Below are positions 42,857 to 51,540 of a DNA stretch of 64,000 nt, in pieces. A model generated the notes under the pieces. That model searched no databases. It was not told the DNA's origin and saw only the letters and a list, made by a program, of their open reading frames with translations. How positions within the stretch are numbered: the first letter of the stretch is position 1; each line of letters starts with the position of its first letter. A program made the translations under genes and the position numbers. The DNA is from Pseudarthrobacter sulfonivorans (lineage in GTDB: Bacteria > Actinomycetota > Actinomycetes > Actinomycetales > Micrococcaceae), in the NCBI RefSeq assembly GCF_014712225.1, contig NZ_JACXBW010000004.1, forward strand, positions 1-64,000, in the 5' to 3' direction.

Positions 42857-45592
42857 ATGTCAATCGAGCCACTCAGCTGGGAACGTGGGTCGCAGCTCAA
42901 GGACCTTGAGCTGCGGACAGACACCGCCGGCGTGCCAGAGGCGCAGCGATGGTCTGCGCCCGCACGCAGCGCCAACCTCGAAGCAGTCCGTACGGCGCTG
43001 ACCAGCATCGACTCCCTCGGAGTGGTCATCACAGGCGGCCGCGGTGTCGGCAAGTCATCCCTGGCCAGAACTGCCGTATCCGAGCTTGGCCCCGACGTCT
43101 GGACGCTGCAGTTGCGCTGCGGGACCACAACGGGCGACACCCCTTACGGCTGCCTGGCGTTCCTTCTCGCGCGTCTTCCCCAGGCCTACATGGGCTCGCC
43201 AACCGCCATCCTGCGTGGCATAACGTCACTGATCCGCAGCGACGCCGCCGGCCGCCAGTGCGTCATCACCCTGGATACCGCCGGCAGCATTGATGACATG
43301 AGTGCCGGCGTCCTGCTCAACATCCTCCTGACCGGGACCGCGCGCATTGTTGCCGTGGCACCCAAGATCAGCGATCTTCCGGCGGACTTCCACTGGCTTC
43401 TCACCGACCGCCGGCTGACTGAGGTCAGGCTGGACAACCTTAACGAGCTGCAGACCCGCCAGGTGTTGCTTTCCCTGCTGGGGCACCGTGTCTCCGCCTC
43501 CCTGGTCAGTACCTTCCACACGATGGTGGGCGGAAACCCGCTGCTGCTCAAGGCGCTGGTAGCCGAGCAGCAGCAGTCCGGAAATCTGGTGCTGTCGGAC
43601 TCGGTCTGGACATTGCGGGACAAGGTAGTGCTCGACGGCGCTGCGAGCCTCGAGGACATCGTGCGGTCGCGCTGGTCCCGGCAATCCCCGCAAGAGCGGG
43701 AAGTCATCGAAATGCTCTCCTGTGCCCGGCGGGTGGAGCTGTCAAGGCTCACGGCTGTATACGGTGCCGGCATTGTCGCGGACATGGAAGACGCAGGGCT
43801 GCTGGAGATCGACGGGTCCGAGAGCCGCTGGGTTTCACTGCGCGAAATGTACCTCGGTGACGTCGTGCGCTCCTGGCTCAGCATCACCAGGCGGCGGGAA
43901 CTGCGGAATGTGCTTCTGGACAGCCATGAACCCGATCCGGCCAGCATGACCGTGGAAGAGCTGATGGCCTTCGCTGCATGGACCCATGAGTGTGAGGCCG
44001 AGCTGAGTCCCGCCATGGCGCTGGCCGCGGCCGAGGCGGCCGTGCAGCTCTTTGACCCGCACTTCGCCCTCAAATATGCCGAGACGCTGAGGCGCAACGA
44101 CCCCCAATGGGTAGCCGGCCAACGGCAGAAGGCCGCCGCCTACCTGCTCCTGGATCTTCCTGTCCAGGCGATGGCTGCCCTGGACGACATCTCACAGCCG
44201 CAGCTGGACAGCCTGGACGTCCAGGAATACGCCCAGGTCATCGCAGCAAAATCACGGGTCATGGTCTGGCTGCCGGACCACGCCGACAGGGTACCGGCCC
44301 TCCTGCAGACGGCACGGGAGCGGCTCGGGGAAGAACCGGGTAACGCGAAAAAATGGCCTGATCCCGTTGCCGCTGCAGCCAATCGGATCAGCCTGAGCGA
44401 ATTCGAGTACCAGGTGTTCGCGGGAGATTACGCGGCAGCCATTCCGGGCTTGGAAGCCGCTGCCGACCCCGGGCTGAACTCCGACCTGTGGTTCCGGATG
44501 AATTCCGCAATGATCCTGATGACCGCCTTGGCCATGACCGGGCGGGAGATGGACGCCTTGAGCCTGATGAGGCAGTTGGGCGGTCAAATTTCCGACGCCG
44601 GCCAAATCGTGGGCCTGCGCGAGACGTTCACCGAACGCGCTTACTACGTCCTGTTGACCGCCGGGCAGTGGCACCGTTGCATCGATCTCCTCAATCCCGC
44701 AGCCCCTGAGACCCACCAGCTTCCCTACCGAAGCGCCGCCACCGAGTTGGCGGCCGGGATTGCTTACGTCTTCGCGGGGCGGGGCGCCGTTGCCTTGGAT
44801 TCGCTGCTGTCAGCGGTGGCCCAACTCGAGTTGCGGCCCGCCCAGGGCATCCGCCGGGAAGCTTACGCAGCTGTGGCATTCGCCTATGCACAGTTGGGCA
44901 ACGCCGGCCAGTCCCGGAAATATTTGGACAAGTTGCAGCGGACCGGGGGCACCGCCGATCATGTTAGCCGGAGCATCACTGACTTCTGCGCCGACATGGC
45001 CGGCCGGTGGCTGAACGACACCGAGGCCGTCAACCGCCTGAAGGAGTCTGCCCGCGGCGACATCGCGGCGGGGAGGTACACGCTGGCCGGAATCAGCCTT
45101 CTGGGGGCCACGGTCCACGGTACAGAGGCTGACTTCCGCCTGCTCGAAGAAGTGGCCGGCCACCGCCAGGGTCCCTTGGCGGAAATCTCGCGGCTGATTG
45201 CCGTGGGCACCAGGACCCATGACGCCAAGACCTTGCTCGCCGGCGGGGAGTTGGCCGCCACGCTGGAACTGGATGCTGTTGAGGCGCGATGCATGGCGCT
45301 GGCCGTTGACTTCGCCCGTCAGGCCGGCGACCCGGCAGCAGCAAGGACTGCCCAGGCGCGGCTGGACATCCTCGCTGCCACTGTGGCCAGCCTGCCCATC
45401 GTTCCCAGCAGCGGCAGCCCTCTCCTGACCAGCAGGGAAAGGCAGATTGCGCGGCTCGCGGGCAGGGGCGCCTCCAACCGCGACATTGCGCTGGACATGG
45501 GCGTCTCCGTCCGCACGGTGGAAGGCCACCTCTACCAGGTCTTCACCAAACTGGGAGTTACGTCCAGGGGTGATCTGACTGGACTCGTCTAA
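42857..45592 (+). CDS. LuxR-family regulator with AAA ATPase domain (LAL type), first of a pair
   Basis: About 911 residues. The ATPase P-loop GGRGVGKSSLA is near residue 60 and the Walker B-like VITLDTAG near 135; a long helical, TPR-like middle follows, and a C-terminal LuxR helix-turn-helix (LTSRERQIARLAGRGASNRDIALDMGVSVRTVEGHLYQVFTKLGV). LAL regulators sense small molecules or proteins through the middle region and activate transcription. ATG 42857 (SIEPLSWERG) with AGGGG upstream is preferred to TTG 42821. It overlaps the next, paralogous regulator by 14 bp. Its ligand and targets are unknown. Confidence 0.9.
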   Translation: MSIEPLSWERGSQLKDLELRTDTAGVPEAQRWSAPARSANLEAVRTALTSIDSLGVVITGGRGVGKSSLARTAVSELGPDVWTLQLRCGTTTGDTPYGCLAFLLARLPQAYMGSPTAILRGITSLIRSDAAGRQCVITLDTAGSIDDMSAGVLLNILLTGTARIVAVAPKISDLPADFHWLLTDRRLTEVRLDNLNELQTRQVLLSLLGHRVSASLVSTFHTMVGGNPLLLKALVAEQQQSGNLVLSDSVWTLRDKVVLDGAASLEDIVRSRWSRQSPQEREVIEMLSCARRVELSRLTAVYGAGIVADMEDAGLLEIDGSESRWVSLREMYLGDVVRSWLSITRRRELRNVLLDSHEPDPASMTVEELMAFAAWTHECEAELSPAMALAAAEAAVQLFDPHFALKYAETLRRNDPQWVAGQRQKAAAYLLLDLPVQAMAALDDISQPQLDSLDVQEYAQVIAAKSRVMVWLPDHADRVPALLQTARERLGEEPGNAKKWPDPVAAAANRISLSEFEYQVFAGDYAAAIPGLEAAADPGLNSDLWFRMNSAMILMTALAMTGREMDALSLMRQLGGQISDAGQIVGLRETFTERAYYVLLTAGQWHRCIDLLNPAAPETHQLPYRSAATELAAGIAYVFAGRGAVALDSLLSAVAQLELRPAQGIRREAYAAVAFAYAQLGNAGQSRKYLDKLQRTGGTADHVSRSITDFCADMAGRWLNDTEAVNRLKESARGDIAAGRYTLAGISLLGATVHGTEADFRLLEEVAGHRQGPLAEISRLIAVGTRTHDAKTLLAGGELAATLELDAVEARCMALAVDFARQAGDPAAARTAQARLDILAATVASLPIVPSSGSPLLTSRERQIARLAGRGASNRDIALDMGVSVRTVEGHLYQVFTKLGVTSRGDLTGLV

Positions 45593-48251
45593 CGGCCACT
45601 CATCGAAACCGGGCCGCCTGCTCACGGGGCGGCGGCAGCCGCTGGATCGGATCTGCAACATCATCCGGACCCGAACCAGCCAGGCAGTGTTCCTGATGGC
45701 GGGCCCGGGCATCGGCAAGACCGCGTTGGCCGAAGCCATCACCGAGCGGCTGGCCACCGACATGATCATTGTTCAGATCCATGGCAGTTCTGCGCTCTCA
45801 GGCGTTCCTTTTGGCATCCTTGCCCCCTACACAGCGGAGCTGACTGCCGAGGATTCGGTGTCACCGGTGGCTGTCCTGAGGTCCGTCTGGAGCTACTTTG
45901 AAAAGCTCAAAGCGGGCAGGGACGCACCACTGCTGCTCGTGATGGATGATGCCCACCACCTGGACGAGGCTACGGCCAGCATCGTGGCAGACATGATCTC
46001 CGCGGGCTGGGCCAGCGTCGTGGCAGCAGGCAGGCCCCGGCCCGGCCTGCCCCAGCCTCTGGCGCAGCTTTGGTATGACGGCCTTGCCGATCGCGTGGAC
46101 CTTCGTCCGCTGAACCGGGAACAGATCGAGGAAGTCCTTGCCCACGCCCTGGACGGGACGGTCCCCGACGGAACCGTCGACACCATCTGGAGCGCTTCCG
46201 GCGGAAATCCACGGATCCTCGATGCCCTGCTCCATGACGCCGCCGAAGGAGGCCAACTCGCCAAAAGGAACGGGATCTGGATGCTGGTGGAGCAGTTGCC
46301 GGCCGATGGGCCTCGACTGACCAACGTTGTGGTGAAGGACATGCTGCGCCGCACGCCCGCAGAGCAGGAAGCACTGAAGCTGATTGCGCTGGCCGGGCCC
46401 GTGAGCCGAAAGGTGATCGAGGACATCTGCGGCGCTGAAGTGGTGCGCTCCCTGCTTGACCAACAAATGGTGGTAGAGGGCCATGGCACGCCCGCTGACC
46501 TTCGGATCTGGAACGCTATGTTCGGGGACGCCCTCCGGTTAACCATTTCTGTCTCGCGGAGCCTGCAACTTCTGGAAAGGGTACGCGAGCACCTGGGAAC
46601 GTCCCCGGCCGGGTCAGAAGGCCGGTTGAGGGCTGTCGAGTGGGCGCTTGAATGCGGAGTGAAAACAGGAGAGCCTGAGCTCCTTGAAGCGGCCAGCACG
46701 GCGTTGGCCCACTTCAGGAACCCTAGCGCCCGGGCCATGGCGGCAAAAATTATGGACCCGGCACTCGTGCCCGAGGCCCATGCCATTCACGCGCGGGCCC
46801 TGTTCAACGAGGGTGACCACGCCGGCGCCGCAAAGCTCCTGGACGGATGCTGGCTGCAGCTGGGATCCAGCGCCGCCGCGGCCCCCGCCCTGATACTCAG
46901 GGCGCTTGTCCACCAGGCCCTGGGAACACCACTGGCACTGTTCGCAGCCGAGTCCCGTGAAGTGCTCCGCCGCGTCCCTGCTGAAACTGACACAGCCCCG
47001 GGCACGGCCTGGCAGGAGCAGCTGCTTCACCTGCTCGAACTCGGCGAAGCCGGAAACTGCGAGGCCTTGGCCAACGAGGTCCAGGACCTTCGCAGCCGTA
47101 ACCCCGGCGGCCCTACCGACCACGCCCTTCGCACGGTGGGAACCGCCCTGCTCGCACAGACACGCGCTGCAGCCGGACGCGCCGTCCAAGGCCTGGATGC
47201 CGGACTCCTTGCAGTTTCGGAACTCGCTGCGCTGGACGGCGGAGTGTTTTTCTTCAATGAGTTCGTCCTGGGCCGTCTGGTGGCCGACTACCTGGCCCTG
47301 GGGGACTGGGAATCAGCGGAACGGGAGCTGGCGGACTATGCGGCGGATCAGCCTCGGGATGCAGCCGCCTTCGCCGGCAGCATCGAGGTGCTACGCGGCT
47401 ATTCATTGCTGCGGCAGGGGCGGATCGAGCGCGCTTACCAGACGCTCCTGCCTGCGGTAGAGACGCTGAGGCTCAACGATCCCTTGCAGGTGTTCCGGTT
47501 CGGATCCGCACTCGCCTTCTATGTGGCAGCGAGGCTGGGTGACGCTGCCCAGTCCAGCCGGCTCGAGATGGATTATAAGGATTCGCTGCTGGGTTCAGCC
47601 AGCCAGGATCTGCTCGCAACGGCCTACGCTGCGGCGGGTTCGGAGTACGTGACCCGAGACGGGAAGGGATTGGCGTCCCTCCATACCCTGGCCACCACCC
47701 CGGAGGTCTCAGCCAGGGGCGGCACATTGCTGGAACTGTTGGCGCTCTGCTGGGACCTGGGCGACCATTCGGTGATTCCCCTGGTGCACAACCTGGCAGG
47801 CAACGTCCAAGGCCGCTGGGCCGCAGCGCTGCTCAGCCTCGCGGAGCATTGGGAATCCGCCGACGCTGACGCCCTCATGGAGATGGCGGCCCGGCTTGAA
47901 ACCGAGGGCTTCGTCAACGTGGCAAGGGAAGCCTACGCGCGGGCAAGCTCTGTGTGGGAAGCGGTCGGTGAACGCCGCCGGTCCCGCCAGGCTGTGGCCC
48001 TTCGGGAGAAATGCGACCACGAACTTGGCGAGAGGTTCCGGGAGGGCCAGTTCATCGCCGCAGCGCCCACGGTGCACCTCACCCGCCGTGAGCAGGACAT
48101 CGTGGAGCTGGCAGTCCAGGGCCTCACGGATCGGGAAATCGCCCAGCGGCTCATGGTCTCCGTACGAACAGTGGAGGGCCACCTCTACCGCACGTACGTG
48201 AAACTCGGAGTGCGGAGCCGCGACGAACTGTCTACCGCCCTGGCCCACTAA
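45579..48251 (+). CDS. LuxR-family LAL regulator, second of a pair, probable CTG start
   Basis: About 890 residues, organised as its upstream neighbour: P-loop AGPGIGKTALAE, Walker B LLLVMDDAHHLDE, a helical middle, and a C-terminal LuxR domain (LTRREQDIVELAVQGLTDREIAQRLMVSVRTVEGHLYRTYVKLGV). The first standard start is GTG 45687, but the frame stays open and protein-like back to a CTG at 45579. It encodes GRLLTGRRQPLDRICNIIRT, the lead-in helix usual before this P-loop. AGGGG at 45566-45570 sits 8 bases before that CTG. I infer CTG initiation coupled to the first regulator's end; 45687 is the conservative alternative. Confidence 0.85.
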   Translation: MDSSNGHSSKPGRLLTGRRQPLDRICNIIRTRTSQAVFLMAGPGIGKTALAEAITERLATDMIIVQIHGSSALSGVPFGILAPYTAELTAEDSVSPVAVLRSVWSYFEKLKAGRDAPLLLVMDDAHHLDEATASIVADMISAGWASVVAAGRPRPGLPQPLAQLWYDGLADRVDLRPLNREQIEEVLAHALDGTVPDGTVDTIWSASGGNPRILDALLHDAAEGGQLAKRNGIWMLVEQLPADGPRLTNVVVKDMLRRTPAEQEALKLIALAGPVSRKVIEDICGAEVVRSLLDQQMVVEGHGTPADLRIWNAMFGDALRLTISVSRSLQLLERVREHLGTSPAGSEGRLRAVEWALECGVKTGEPELLEAASTALAHFRNPSARAMAAKIMDPALVPEAHAIHARALFNEGDHAGAAKLLDGCWLQLGSSAAAAPALILRALVHQALGTPLALFAAESREVLRRVPAETDTAPGTAWQEQLLHLLELGEAGNCEALANEVQDLRSRNPGGPTDHALRTVGTALLAQTRAAAGRAVQGLDAGLLAVSELAALDGGVFFFNEFVLGRLVADYLALGDWESAERELADYAADQPRDAAAFAGSIEVLRGYSLLRQGRIERAYQTLLPAVETLRLNDPLQVFRFGSALAFYVAARLGDAAQSSRLEMDYKDSLLGSASQDLLATAYAAAGSEYVTRDGKGLASLHTLATTPEVSARGGTLLELLALCWDLGDHSVIPLVHNLAGNVQGRWAAALLSLAEHWESADADALMEMAARLETEGFVNVAREAYARASSVWEAVGERRRSRQAVALREKCDHELGERFREGQFIAAAPTVHLTRREQDIVELAVQGLTDREIAQRLMVSVRTVEGHLYRTYVKLGVRSRDELSTALAH

Positions 48252-48535
48252 GCCCCCTCCACTGCAACCGTCCGCTGACTCCAGCACGAGCTGGGGCCCC
48301 GAATGCATCCCATGCGCTGGTGATGTGCACTGGCGTTCCCATCTGCTGAGGACTGCCCTGGTTGCCCGGATCCTTCGCATTGTGGTGGCTGCCCCGCTTT
48401 GAGTCCGGGCCGCCTGCCGCGCGTTCCGAACCCTACGTTGCCTGCACAGCCGGGGCGTGTCGTGACTTCGAGTGTTCCGGCCCCTGGAATGCGCGTATCA
48501 GCCGGGCCCGCCCCGGTATCCCCACCGTCGAAGTA

Positions 48536-48550
48536 GAGTACTGCCTACTC
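48536..48550. promoter_or_regulatory. Inverted repeat GAGTA-CTGCC-TACTC
   Basis: A 5-bp inverted repeat with 5-bp spacer, within GTAGAGTACTGCCTACTC, lies 285 bases after the second LuxR gene and about 35 bases before the RNA-like region. It could be an operator for the adjacent LAL regulators. A related TAGGGGTAGTC stands ahead of the first LuxR gene (about 42784-42794), which is weak support for a shared site. Confidence 0.35.
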
Positions 48551-48585
48551 GTGCCGTCCGGGTCCGCGTGCGATTAACTTGAGGC

Positions 48586-48742
48586 GGGAGGAAGGAGCGG
48601 CGAAAGCCCTCCAACTCCCACCATCAGACTTTCCAGGTCTTGTCTCAATTCAAACTTTCCGGCCCCCGGGCCGGACCGAGACTGGGCCGGCGACGTCAGA
48701 GTCTTCTGAGACCGAGGCTCTCCCCCCAGCCGTCGCCGGCCC
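48586..48742 (+). ncRNA. Candidate structured RNA or long sufS leader
   Basis: The 605-bp stretch 48252-48856 has no credible gene, but 48586-48742 folds into successive helices. (1) GGGAG (48586-48590) with CTCCC (48615-48619), enclosing GGA/TCC and GGC/GCC closed by a GAAA tetraloop (48602-48605). (2) GTCTC (48642-48646) with GAGAC (48678-48682), enclosing TCCGGCCC (48658-48665) with GGGCCGGA (48668-48675). (3) a 12-bp stem GGGCCGGCGACG (48684-48695) with 48731-48742, enclosing TCAGA/TCTGA (48696-48709) and a GCT/AGC hairpin with six C in its loop (48717-48730). A terminator-like hairpin follows at 48769. It matches no family I can name; the C6 loop only loosely recalls the actinobacterial 6C RNA. 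The rest of the stretch (48252-48535) shows nothing I can assign. Confidence 0.4.
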
Positions 48743-48768
48743 TCTTATCCGCGGGCTGAAGCCCGGAG

Positions 48769-48806
48769 CCACTGTGGCGGCCGCCCCCGGGCGGCCGCCA
48801 CAGTGG
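48769..48806 (+). terminator. 18-bp perfect hairpin upstream of sufS
   Basis: CCACTGTGGCGGCCGCCC (48769-48786) pairs perfectly with 48789-48806 around a 2-nt loop, giving a very stable stem, then TGTTGTGGGAC. It could end a transcript from the RNA-like region or the LuxR pair, on either strand. It leaves about 50 bp for a sufS promoter, with ATTGAATGTCAATCC as the AT-richer part. Confidence 0.6.
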
Positions 48807-48856
48807 TGTTGTGGGACAATTGAATGTCAATCCATTGGCATTTCAAGGAGCTCACT

Positions 48857-50182
48857 TTGGCATTCGTAACCACGCCAGCCACGCTGGAACATGCCGTTCC
48901 GGCCATGGACAACGCCGAAGTACTGAGAATCAGGAATGACTTCCCGGTGCTGGACCAGTTGGTGAATGGCCGGCCGCTGGTGTATCTGGATTCGGGTGCC
49001 ACATCGCAGAATCCCTTGAGCGTTATCGAGGCTGAGCAGGAATTCTACGAACAGCGCAACGCAGCCGTACACCGCGGCGCGCACCACCTTGCGGTCGAGG
49101 CCACCGAAGTCTTCGAGGACGCCCGCCAGGCCATTGCAGATTTCATCGGGGCCGAGTACGCGGAAACGGTGTGGACCTCCAATGCCACCGAGGGCCTGAA
49201 CCTGGTCAGCTATGCGCTGTCCAATGCCGCCCTGTGGTCTGCCCGGGGACGCGGCGACGCCAGGCTCAAGGAGCTGGCTGTGGGCCCGGGGGACCAGATC
49301 GTGGTCACCGAAATGGAGCACCACGCCAACCTGATCCCTTGGCAGGAACTCGCTTTCCGAACCGGCGCCACCTTGCGCTACATCCCCATCGACGACTCCG
49401 GAGCCCTGCGCCTGGACCTCGCGGCTGAGATCCTGGCAAGCAAGACCAAGGTCCTCGCCTTCACCCACGCGTCCAATGTCCTGGGAACCATCAACCCGGT
49501 CAAGGAACTGGTGGCCCTTGGCCGGGCGGCGGAAGCGCTGGTGGTGCTGGACGCCTGCCAGTCCGCGCCCCACTTGCCGCTGGACGTCAAGGAACTCGAC
49601 GTCGACTTCGCCGTCTTCTCCGGCCACAAAATGCTCGCGCCCACCGGAATCGGCGTGCTGTATGGCAAGCAGGACCTTCTGGATGTGCTGCCCCCGTTCC
49701 TCACCGGCGGTTCCATGATCACCACCGTCACCATGGAACGTGCCGAGTACCTGCCCTCGCCGCAGCGCTTCGAAGCCGGTACCCAACGCATCTCCCAGGC
49801 CGTGGCCCTTGCCGCCGCGGCCAGCTACCTCACAGAAACGGGACTGGCCCGGGTGCACCAATGGGAAACTGAGCTTGGCCAGCGCATGGTGGCCGGCCTT
49901 GAAGCCCTTCCCGGAATACGTGTCCTGGGGCCCGCCGCCGGGCAGGAGAGGATTGGCCTGGCCGCGTTCGACGTCGAGGGTGTTCACGCGCATGACGTCG
50001 GGCAGTTCCTGGATTCCCGGGGCATCGCGGTCCGGGTGGGGCACCACTGCGCCCAGCCCCTGCACCGCCGCCTGGGCCTGACGGCAACCACCAGGGCGAG
50101 TGCCTACCTGTACAACACCACCGACGACGTCGACGCTTTCCTCGAGGCCGTTGCCGGCGTCCGCTCCTACTTCCGCGTCTGA
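48857..50182 (+). CDS. sufS: SufS-type cysteine desulfurase
   Basis: A 441-residue PLP enzyme taking sulfur from cysteine for Fe-S cluster assembly. VYLDSGATSQNP opens the fold, TEMEHHANLIPW holds the cofactor-stacking His, FSGHKMLAPTGIG the PLP Lys (Lys258), and RVGHHCAQPLHRR the persulfide Cys (Cys398). The start is TTG 48857 with AAGGAG 6 bases upstream (48845-48850); a longer frame from 48824 lacks such a site. It is followed 25 bp later by sufU, its sulfur acceptor in Gram-positive bacteria. No sufBCD genes are in the window. Confidence 0.95.
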   Translation: MAFVTTPATLEHAVPAMDNAEVLRIRNDFPVLDQLVNGRPLVYLDSGATSQNPLSVIEAEQEFYEQRNAAVHRGAHHLAVEATEVFEDARQAIADFIGAEYAETVWTSNATEGLNLVSYALSNAALWSARGRGDARLKELAVGPGDQIVVTEMEHHANLIPWQELAFRTGATLRYIPIDDSGALRLDLAAEILASKTKVLAFTHASNVLGTINPVKELVALGRAAEALVVLDACQSAPHLPLDVKELDVDFAVFSGHKMLAPTGIGVLYGKQDLLDVLPPFLTGGSMITTVTMERAEYLPSPQRFEAGTQRISQAVALAAAASYLTETGLARVHQWETELGQRMVAGLEALPGIRVLGPAAGQERIGLAAFDVEGVHAHDVGQFLDSRGIAVRVGHHCAQPLHRRLGLTATTRASAYLYNTTDDVDAFLEAVAGVRSYFRV

Positions 50183-50207
50183 CGCGGCCACCGAAGGTAT
50201 ACCGAAT

Positions 50208-50657
50208 ATGAGCCTTGACCAGCTATATCAACAGATCATCCTTGACCATTCGAAGGCCCGCCACGGCAGCGGCCTGGCCGGCGTGGACGCCCCTCAGGGC
50301 GCGTCCACCGGACAGTCGCACCAGCTGAACCCCGTCTGCGGGGACGAAGTCACCCTCCGCGTTGCAGTGGAAGATGGCAGAGTGGCGCAGATTTCCTGGG
50401 ACGGAGCCGGGTGCTCAATCTCCATGGCCTCAGCCTCCGTCCTCAGCGAACTCGGTGAGGGACTGACCGTGGACGAACTCCACTCAATCATTGGCAGTTT
50501 CCGGGAAGTCCTGCGTTCCCGGGGGAAGGTCCACGCAGATCCGGAAATCCTCGGTGACGCGGCCGCGTTCGAGGGTGTGGCCCGCTATGCCGCACGCGTC
50601 AAGTGCGCCATGATCTCCTGGGTGGCCGCCGAGGACGCACTCAACCAGGCGGCCTAG
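50208..50657 (+). CDS. sufU: SufU zinc-dependent sulfurtransferase/Fe-S assembly protein
   Basis: A 149-residue protein starting MSLDQLYQQIILDHSKARHG. Zinc and sulfur ligands are Cys44 and Asp46 (NPVCGDEV), Cys69 (GAGCSISMASAS) and Cys133 (VKCAMISW), the SufU set. The 18-20 residue insertion before the second region, which marks SufU against IscU, fits LTVDELHSIIGSFREVLRSRG. It takes persulfide sulfur from SufS. Upstream extension of the frame to 50100 lies inside sufS and is not used. Confidence 0.94.
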   Translation: MSLDQLYQQIILDHSKARHGSGLAGVDAPQGASTGQSHQLNPVCGDEVTLRVAVEDGRVAQISWDGAGCSISMASASVLSELGEGLTVDELHSIIGSFREVLRSRGKVHADPEILGDAAAFEGVARYAARVKCAMISWVAAEDALNQAA

Positions 50658-50769
50658 ACCCAGCAGCCTGGACCAACCAGCGTAGCCGGCCGCTTGGGTC
50701 CGGCAGGCCAGACAGGCGCGCCTTCCGGACAGCGTTCCTGCCCGGATGGAGCGCCTGCCTAAGCCGGTG

Positions 50770-50991
50770 CTAGCCGAACAGGCCCACAACGCCGATCACG
50801 GCGGTGGCGGCCCCCAGCACCATGGAGATGCTGACCAGCACCACGTGAACCGTGAGGAACTTTGTTGCTTTGCCGTCGGCGTCGCGCGCCCGCGGATCCT
50901 TCATGACCCGGCGCAGAAACTGCGGCCAGACCACCAGCGACCAGACGCCGGCGATGATCAGCAGTAAGGCGGCGAACAGGGGAAGCTGCAT
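50770..50991 (-). CDS. Small SCO4848-like membrane protein
   Basis: A 73-residue protein with two hydrophobic segments (about 5-22 and 47-70) separated by a basic loop WPQFLRRVMKDPRARD. It resembles the conserved actinobacterial SCO4848 family of unknown function. It is preceded on the same strand by the DUF2505 gene, which ends 5 bp before its start, so the two are co-transcribed. Confidence 0.75.
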   Translation of the reverse strand: MQLPLFAALLLIIAGVWSLVVWPQFLRRVMKDPRARDADGKATKFLTVHVVLVSISMVLGAATAVIGVVGLFG

Positions 50992-50995
50992 GGAC

Positions 50996-51493
50996 TCAGT
51001 GGCTTTCGAGCCAGGCCTGGGCCCGCTGCGACTGGATGTTCAGGGCCTTGGCCACCATGGGCTCGGCTGCTTCAGCGATCTTGCTGCCCAGGAACGGCAC
51101 GGACGAGGTCACGTTGCCTTCAAGCTCAACCCGGGTGCTGCCGCCCTCGGCAACGAGCCGCTGGACCGCGGTCACGTCGAGGGGAGCGCCGGCAATCTTC
51201 AGCGTGATGTTGCTCTGGCGGGAACCGTCAGCCGCGGGGGCTTCCCAGTTTTCCACCTGCGTCACGGTGAGGCTCTCGCCGACGAACTTGCGGGCGATCT
51301 CCGGCAGGCGGGTGGTGGGCAGGGTCCGGACCGAGGTGGTGCTGAACGCGCCGGCAACGTCTCCATCCACGGCGAAGGACTCCAGTGTGCCGCCGACGTA
51401 TTCGCTTGTGTGCCGCTGGAAGTCCTCGTTGATGAAAACAGCAGCGACACTGTCAACGGCATGCGGAAGGGTGGTGGTTGCACTCAGTGCCAT
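50996..51493 (-). CDS. DUF2505 domain protein
   Basis: A 165-residue soluble protein of the actinobacterial DUF2505 family, related to START/SRPBCC lipid-binding folds. TTLPHAVDSVAAVFINEDFQ at the start, the central VTQVENWEAP and the C-terminal amphipathic helix EPMVAKALNIQSQRAQAWL are typical. The likely role is binding a hydrophobic ligand; nothing more specific is visible. The start at 51493 is followed directly by the SCO4848-like gene. Confidence 0.82.
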   Translation of the reverse strand: MALSATTTLPHAVDSVAAVFINEDFQRHTSEYVGGTLESFAVDGDVAGAFSTTSVRTLPTTRLPEIARKFVGESLTVTQVENWEAPAADGSRQSNITLKIAGAPLDVTAVQRLVAEGGSTRVELEGNVTSSVPFLGSKIAEAAEPMVAKALNIQSQRAQAWLESH

Positions 51494-51540
51494 GAATCCT
51501 CCAGTAATACGGGGTCTGTACGCTTTTTGCTCCCCACATC

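Noticed and set aside
48586-48806. 6C RNA, SRP RNA, RNase P RNA or SAM-type riboswitch
   Set aside because: None of the conserved cores I know is present; only the C-rich loop recalls 6C RNA, so no name was given.
48362-48869. Small open frames in the gap before sufS (48362-48577, 48579-48869)
   Set aside because: No family likeness or ribosome site in the right place, and they cross strong hairpins.
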